This document shows, one piece after another, positions 5,980 through 9,375 of a stretch of DNA of 9,375 nt. This stretch comes from CAVPRW01 sp046727435 [NCBI: bacterium] (GTDB taxonomy: Bacteria; Tectomicrobia; Entotheonellia; J063): the NCBI GenBank assembly GCA_046727435.1, contig JBKPCR010000014.1:1-9375 (forward strand), read 5' to 3'. The translations under genes were made by a program, and so were the position numbers. The notes beneath the pieces are model-generated. The model did not search any database and had not been told where the DNA came from. It worked only from the letters and a program-made list of their open reading frames with translations. Within the stretch, counting starts at the first letter, position 1; each line of letters starts with the position of its first letter.

Positions 5980-6008
5980 TTGACATCTAGACTCTCACTC
6001 TCTACAGT
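5980..6008 (+). promoter_or_regulatory. Sigma70-type promoter for the fused regulator gene
   Basis: A consensus -35 TTGACA (5980-5985) and TACAGT (-10, 6003-6008) are spaced by exactly 17 bp. Transcription would begin near 6015, only about 13 nt before ATG 6028, so the leader would contain little beyond the ribosome binding site. The spacer contains a tandem hexamer ACTCTC-ACTCTC (5991-6002) and a TCTAGA palindrome (5986-5991), possible contact sites for autoregulation. Confidence 0.7.
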
Positions 6009-6027
6009 GGCACTGGGAGGTGAGATT

Positions 6028-7191
6028 ATGGCGCAGCGTCAGAGCCCTTTACCGGTCGAGAATCGCATCCGCAGCCGACGCCAAGCCGCCGGCCTCAGCC
6101 AGCAAGAGTTGGCACGACGCTGCGGATTGACACGCCAGGCGATCAACGCCATCGAAGCTGGACATTATATTCCCAGTACGTTGGTCGCGCTGCGGCTATC
6201 GATGACGTTGGGGTGTCGGGTCGAAGAGCTGTTTCGCCTGACCGAGGAACGCATTCGTGTCGAGGCCGAATGGCTCGGCGAAGCCTCCGCCAAAGACATC
6301 GGCCGCATGCGTATACAGCTCGCACGCGTCGGCGATCGCCTGCTCGCGCGTCCGCTGGCTGGCGCCGCGGCGTTTGCAGCCGCCGACGGCCTGACCATGC
6401 CGGTTGAGCACACGGCCAGGCCACGCAAGGGCGCTAAACCATGGGTGACGATCGATCTCTGGGTCGATGCCGAGCTTCCGGAGCGAACCGTCGTGGTGTT
6501 GGGCTGTGATCCCGCGCTTGCCCTGCTAGGTGCCCATCTGTCACGCCGCTACCCTGGGTTTCGGCTCATCTGGGTGCACAGCAGCAGCCTCACGGCATTG
6601 CGCCTGCTGGGGCGTGGTGAGGCCCATGCCGCCGGCACCCATCTCTGGGACCAAGAGGCTGGGGAGTATAATGTGCCCTATGTCCGGCGCGAACTGTCCG
6701 GCCGACGCCTGGTCATCATCACCCTCTCGGAGTGGCAGCAGGGGCTCATCATCGCTCGCGGCAACCCGAAAGGTTTTTCTGGCGCAGCGGACCTGGCACG
6801 TGCGGACATCACCATGGTCAATCGTGAGTCTGGGGCTGGCAGTCGAACCTTACTCGACCTGTGGCTGCAGGGTGCTGGAGTGCCCACAAGGCAGGTGAGG
6901 GGGTACAACCACGAAGTATCAAGCCATCTCGAGGTGGCCGAAGCGGTGGTGCACGGCCTGGCCGATGCAGGGCCTGGGATTATGGCGGTGGCACAGGCGT
7001 TAGGACTCGATTTTCTCCCCATACAGGAAGAACGCTACGACCTCGTCATCCCGCTGGAGTTCTTGAACGCCTCTGCTGTGCAGGCCGTCCTCGACATCGC
7101 CGTCAGCCGCCCGTTCCAGGAGGAGCTGGAGATGCTCGGAGGCTATAATAGCTCACGTGCCGGCACGGTGGTGGCTGAATTGGCCTCGTAA
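6028..7191 (+). CDS. XRE-family regulator fused to a periplasmic-binding-protein-like sensor domain
   Basis: This 387-residue protein has two parts. Residues 10-70 are an XRE-type helix-turn-helix (RIRSRRQAAGLSQQELARRC, then LTRQAINAIEAGHYIPS and LGCRVEELF). Residues about 150-375 resemble PBP-like (COG1910-type) molybdate-binding domains: VVVLGCDPALALLGAHL (155-171), HAAGTHLWD (200-208), NRESGAGSRTLLDLWL (265-280) and SHLEVAEAVVHGLADAGPGI (299-318). There is no signal peptide or membrane segment, so the sensor works in the cytoplasm. It should bind an oxyanion such as molybdate or tungstate and control the modA-modB genes 80 bp downstream. Whether it represses or activates is not visible. 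The start is ATG 6028, with GGGAGGTGA at 6015-6023. A TTG-initiated frame from 5980 would begin in the -35 box and is rejected. Confidence 0.88.
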   Translation: MAQRQSPLPVENRIRSRRQAAGLSQQELARRCGLTRQAINAIEAGHYIPSTLVALRLSMTLGCRVEELFRLTEERIRVEAEWLGEASAKDIGRMRIQLARVGDRLLARPLAGAAAFAAADGLTMPVEHTARPRKGAKPWVTIDLWVDAELPERTVVVLGCDPALALLGAHLSRRYPGFRLIWVHSSSLTALRLLGRGEAHAAGTHLWDQEAGEYNVPYVRRELSGRRLVIITLSEWQQGLIIARGNPKGFSGAADLARADITMVNRESGAGSRTLLDLWLQGAGVPTRQVRGYNHEVSSHLEVAEAVVHGLADAGPGIMAVAQALGLDFLPIQEERYDLVIPLEFLNASAVQAVLDIAVSRPFQEELEMLGGYNSSRAGTVVAELAS

Positions 7192-7271
7192 GCTGATAGG
7201 CAAGGAGCCTGCAGCAGCTGCGATAGGTAAGCATTGACTGGTGAAAGTGGATCTCACGAGGACATCCGGCT

Positions 7272-8093
7272 ATGAGAAAAGGTTATCCTTGCCAACTGAT
7301 CGTCTCGGTACTCGTCGTTGGATTGCTGGTTGTCTTGAGCGGGGGAGCGACGGCCACTGAAGTGCCGCGGATTCAGGGTGAGCTCACCATCTTCAGCGCG
7401 GCATCCCTGACTGATGCCTATAAAGAAATGGCAGCGCAGATCGAGCAAGCCAATCCCGGCACCAAGCTCATCTTCAATTTCGCCGGTTCACCGACGCTGC
7501 GTACCCAGTTGGCCCAGGGCGCGCGCGCCGACGTCTTCGCCTCGGCCGACGAACCCAATATGGAGGGAGCGGAGAAAGACGGGACGATCAATGGCAAACC
7601 ACAGATCTTCGCGCGGAACCTACTGGTGGTGATCGTCCCTGCCAACAATCCCGCGGGCATCAATACGCTGCAGGATTTGGCCAAAGCGAAGCTCAAGCTG
7701 GTCCTGACCAACAAAGACGTGCCTGTGGGGAATTACGCGCGCCAGGCATTGGAGCAGATGAGCCAGGACCCTGCCTTCGGGAAAGACTTTTCCCCTCGCG
7801 TCCTCAGTAACCTTGTCTCTGAAGAAACGAATGTCAAGCAGGTGGCCTCGAAAGTGCAACTTGGGGAAGCCGACGCTGGCATGGTCTACTCCACCGATGT
7901 CACCCCAGCTATTCGCTCGAGGGTGCGGGTGATCCAGATTCCGCCGGAGTTTAATGTGATTGCCAAGTACCCAATTGCAACGGTGAAGGACGCGCGTAAT
8001 GCAGCGGGCGCGCGCGCCTTCATCGAATATGTGCTCTCACCAGCCGGGCAAGCGATCCTGGCGAGCCACGGCTTCCTTGTGGCTGGTTTGTAA
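7272..8093 (+). CDS. modA: Molybdate ABC transporter, periplasmic substrate-binding protein ModA
   Basis: ModA captures molybdate (often also tungstate) in the periplasm and delivers it to ModB. The 273-residue protein has a typical signal peptide (MRKG, hydrophobic 9-23, probable cleavage after ATA at 26-28). The mature part has FSAASLTDAY (41-50, oxyanion Ser45), FNFAGSPTLRTQLAQGARAD (68-87, Ser73), VPVGNYARQAL (150-160, Val152), SEETNVKQV (183-191) and AGMVYSTDV (202-210, Tyr206). These correspond to the anion-binding positions of E. coli ModA (Ser, Ser, Ala, Val, Tyr), with Val at the alanine position. The start ATG 7272 has GAGGA at 7258-7262. The 80-bp gap after the regulator holds no clear promoter, so the gene is probably expressed with the regulator or from a site inside it. 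Tungstate specificity cannot be excluded. Confidence 0.95.
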   Translation: MRKGYPCQLIVSVLVVGLLVVLSGGATATEVPRIQGELTIFSAASLTDAYKEMAAQIEQANPGTKLIFNFAGSPTLRTQLAQGARADVFASADEPNMEGAEKDGTINGKPQIFARNLLVVIVPANNPAGINTLQDLAKAKLKLVLTNKDVPVGNYARQALEQMSQDPAFGKDFSPRVLSNLVSEETNVKQVASKVQLGEADAGMVYSTDVTPAIRSRVRVIQIPPEFNVIAKYPIATVKDARNAAGARAFIEYVLSPAGQAILASHGFLVAGL

Positions 8094-8160
8094 GGTGCTA
8101 TTCGAGATGCCGTCAACCGAGTGTCGATGCCGCATCGAGCCGGAGCGCTGGAGCAGTCGG

Positions 8161-9012
8161 ATGGAGCGTGTCATTCATGAAGGGTCACGCACGCAGGCGA
8201 AGCCTCTGAGGCGAGCGCGGACGCGGCGAGACGGGCTGAGCCTGTTCTGCTCGGTGCCGACGTCGATGCTGATCATGTTTATCGTTATCCCTCTGGTGGC
8301 ACTCATCTGGCGTGCCGCGGCCGACCCAGCCTTCTGGCCCAGTATGACGAAACCAGTGGTGCGTGAGGCGCTGTGGGTAACTCTGCTCACGACCACAGCA
8401 ACGCTCCTGGTGTCGGTGATCGCGGGCACCCCTCTGGCGTATATCCTGGCCCGTCGACATTTTCCAGGCAAGTGGCTCATCGAAACGATTACCGATTTGC
8501 CGCTTGTGCTGCCGCCGGTGACAGCGGGAGTGGCCCTCCTCATGGCCTTTGGACGCCGCGGCTTGCTGGGCCCCCACCTGGAAATCCTCGGTATTGAATT
8601 GCCCTTCACCATGCCAGCCGTGGTGCTGGCGCAAATCTTTGTCGCCGGCCCCTTTTACATCCGTGGAGCAAAGCTTGGCTTTGCCGCCATCGAGCCAGAA
8701 ATTGAGGAAGCTGCCGCTATCGATGGGGCTTCGACGGTCGCGGGTTTCTGGTACGTAACCTTACCCCTGGCGCTCTCCGGCATGATGAGCGGCATGGTGC
8801 TGTGCCTGGCCCGCGCGGTGTCTGAGTTCGGCGCCACGTTGATGTTTGCCGGCAACTTCGCTGGCCGCACGCAAACCATGTCGCTGGCTATCATGGCCGC
8901 GCTGGAGAGCGATCTTTCCGCCGCTTTGGCGCTGGCGGTGCTGTTGGTGGTGATGGCGGCCGCGATCCTGGTGGTGTCGCGGATGTTGGCCCAGCGCTGG
9001 CTCGATCAGTAG
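8161..9012 (+). CDS. modB: Molybdate ABC transporter permease ModB
   Basis: ModB forms the inner-membrane channel of the oxyanion importer. From ATG 8161 it has 283 residues, with hydrophobic segments at about 33-52, 69-95, 113-131, 147-165, 203-222 and 254-273. The conserved ITDLPLVLPPVTAGVALL (110-127) is a ModB/CysT-type signature. The cytoplasmic EAA loop, EEAAAIDGASTVAGFWYVTLP (182-202), docks an ATPase. ARAVSEFGATLMFAGN (217-232) is also typical. The N-terminus carries a basic tail (RRARTRRD) before the first membrane helix and is longer than in compact ModB proteins. ATG 8161 is chosen for GGAG at 8150-8153. ATG 8107, 14 bp after the modA stop, would add 18 residues. No modC follows, so the energising ATPase must be encoded elsewhere. 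Confidence 0.93.
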   Translation: MERVIHEGSRTQAKPLRRARTRRDGLSLFCSVPTSMLIMFIVIPLVALIWRAAADPAFWPSMTKPVVREALWVTLLTTTATLLVSVIAGTPLAYILARRHFPGKWLIETITDLPLVLPPVTAGVALLMAFGRRGLLGPHLEILGIELPFTMPAVVLAQIFVAGPFYIRGAKLGFAAIEPEIEEAAAIDGASTVAGFWYVTLPLALSGMMSGMVLCLARAVSEFGATLMFAGNFAGRTQTMSLAIMAALESDLSAALALAVLLVVMAAAILVVSRMLAQRWLDQ

Positions 9013-9188
9013 CCGACACCAAACCCTCGCCTGTCAGTTTAAGGTTTTTGTCCGTACGATAGCCCCCAGCAATTGCTCACCTATGTAGCAGCCCCTCTCC
9101 CAGTGCGACTGCTAAAAAAGGTTGCTTTCTTGCTCCACTCATGGCAAATCGTTCTAAGGATCAGGTCTCCATGGAGTCTACACCGCGA

Positions 9189-9204
9189 TGACAGACTGCT
9201 GTCA
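9189..9204. repeat. Perfect inverted repeat TGACAG-N4-CTGTCA upstream of the thiolase
   Basis: Six-base arms (9189-9194 and 9199-9204) are exact reverse complements around ACTG. The repeat ends 35 bp before the thiolase ATG, in a 227-bp gap (9013-9239) that otherwise holds only a short palindrome AGCAATTGCT (9068-9077), a spaced repeat TAGCAG/CTGCTA (9086-9114) and no gene. Its position suits an operator near a promoter, though I can point to no convincing -35/-10 pair. An AT-rich stretch at 9217-9224 could supply a -10. Confidence 0.4.
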
Positions 9205-9239
9205 ACCCAGACATTGTCATATATGAGGAGGAGCACAGG

Positions 9240-9375
9240 ATGCGTGAGGTCGCGATTGTCAGCCCGGTACGGACGGCCGTTGGGAATTTCGGGGGCGGGT
9301 TGAAAGACATCCCGGCAGCTGAGTTGGGGGCCACGGTCATCAAGGCTGTTCTGGAGCGGACCGGCCTGGAACCCG
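9240..9375 (+). CDS. Acetyl-CoA acetyltransferase / thiolase, N-terminus (3' truncated by window)
   Basis: The first 45 residues are visible before the window ends. MREVAIVSPVRTAVGNFGG matches the thiolase N-terminal signature (xxVVIVSAxRTPxGxFxG), and LKDIPAAELGATVIKAVLER matches the following conserved 'L..v.a.eLGa.vik.aler' helix. Thiolases catalyse reversible condensation of two acyl-CoA units, in fatty-acid degradation or in acetoacetyl-CoA and polyhydroxybutyrate synthesis. Catalytic Cys and His residues lie downstream and are not seen, so the pathway is open. The start is well supported: GAGGAGGAG (9225-9233) lies 6 bp before ATG 9240. The 227-bp gap upstream suggests its own promoter, separate from modAB. 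Confidence 0.92.
   Translation, partial: MREVAIVSPVRTAVGNFGGGLKDIPAAELGATVIKAVLERTGLEP

Noticed and set aside
7192-7271. ModE operator or molybdenum-cofactor riboswitch upstream of modA
   Set aside because: The 80-bp gap lacks the TATATA-type ModE palindrome and is too short and unstructured for a Moco riboswitch aptamer.
9086-9114. TAGCAG/CTGCTA inverted repeat followed by six A's as a modB terminator
   Set aside because: The stem is short with a 17-nt loop, and the run is A rather than T on the coding strand, so it does not fit an intrinsic terminator for modB.
9073-9303. A 76-codon + strand frame across the modB-thiolase gap
   Set aside because: It overlaps the thiolase start in another frame, and has no RBS and no family resemblance.

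Overview
The window is 9,375 bp of bacterial chromosome. GC is moderately high, near 60% by eye. It is densely coded, with every convincing gene on the + strand and no tRNA, rRNA, CRISPR array, transposase or integrase visible. Three secreted or lipidated proteins (a BamE/SmpA-like lipoprotein, an Slp-family lipoprotein and an exported MetX-like protein) point to a Gram-negative (diderm) organism. Codon use and gene mix would suit environmental lineages such as NC10, Nitrospirota or Desulfobacterota/Proteobacteria. I cannot fix the phylum from sequence alone.

Layout. (1) Positions 1-1684 hold a tight run: the 3' end of a GalT/HIT-like gene cut by the window edge, a small DUF445 membrane protein, and an HAD phosphatase of the beta-phosphoglucomutase type. 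(2) Positions 1685-2029 form a regulatory gap. It contains two inverted repeats, a good sigma70-type promoter (TTGACC, 17 bp, TATGCT) and a leader with a GC hairpin followed by a U-run, which could act as an attenuator. (3) Positions 2030-3380 hold an unrecognised 201-residue protein, a 13-codon mini-ORF with a strong ribosome binding site, and endonuclease V, whose start codon overlaps the mini-ORF stop. (4) Positions 3389-4622 hold a BamE-like lipoprotein, a carboxymuconolactone decarboxylase (CMD)-fold protein lacking the CxxC, and an Slp-type lipoprotein. These are closely packed, and the last two genes overlap. (5) Positions 4753-5922 encode a MetX-like alpha/beta hydrolase with an N-terminal export signal, which is unusual for that family. 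(6) Positions 6028-9012 form a molybdate/oxyanion module: a one-component regulator (XRE helix-turn-helix fused to a periplasmic-binding-protein-like domain), then modA and modB. No ATPase gene (modC) follows. (7) Positions 9240-9375 are the beginning of a thiolase (acetyl-CoA acetyltransferase), preceded by a 227-bp gap with a perfect 6-4-6 inverted repeat.

How they fit together. The clearest functional unit is regulator-modA-modB. The regulator's sensor domain resembles a substrate-binding protein, so it probably senses the transported oxyanion (molybdate or tungstate) in the cytoplasm and controls the transporter. The other groups look like ordinary chromosomal neighbours: DNA repair, envelope lipoproteins and acyl metabolism. 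I did not find a clear previously undescribed system. The best leads are the mini-ORF coupled to endonuclease V, the leader hairpin before the unknown gene, the exported MetX paralogue and the orphan modAB with its fused regulator.
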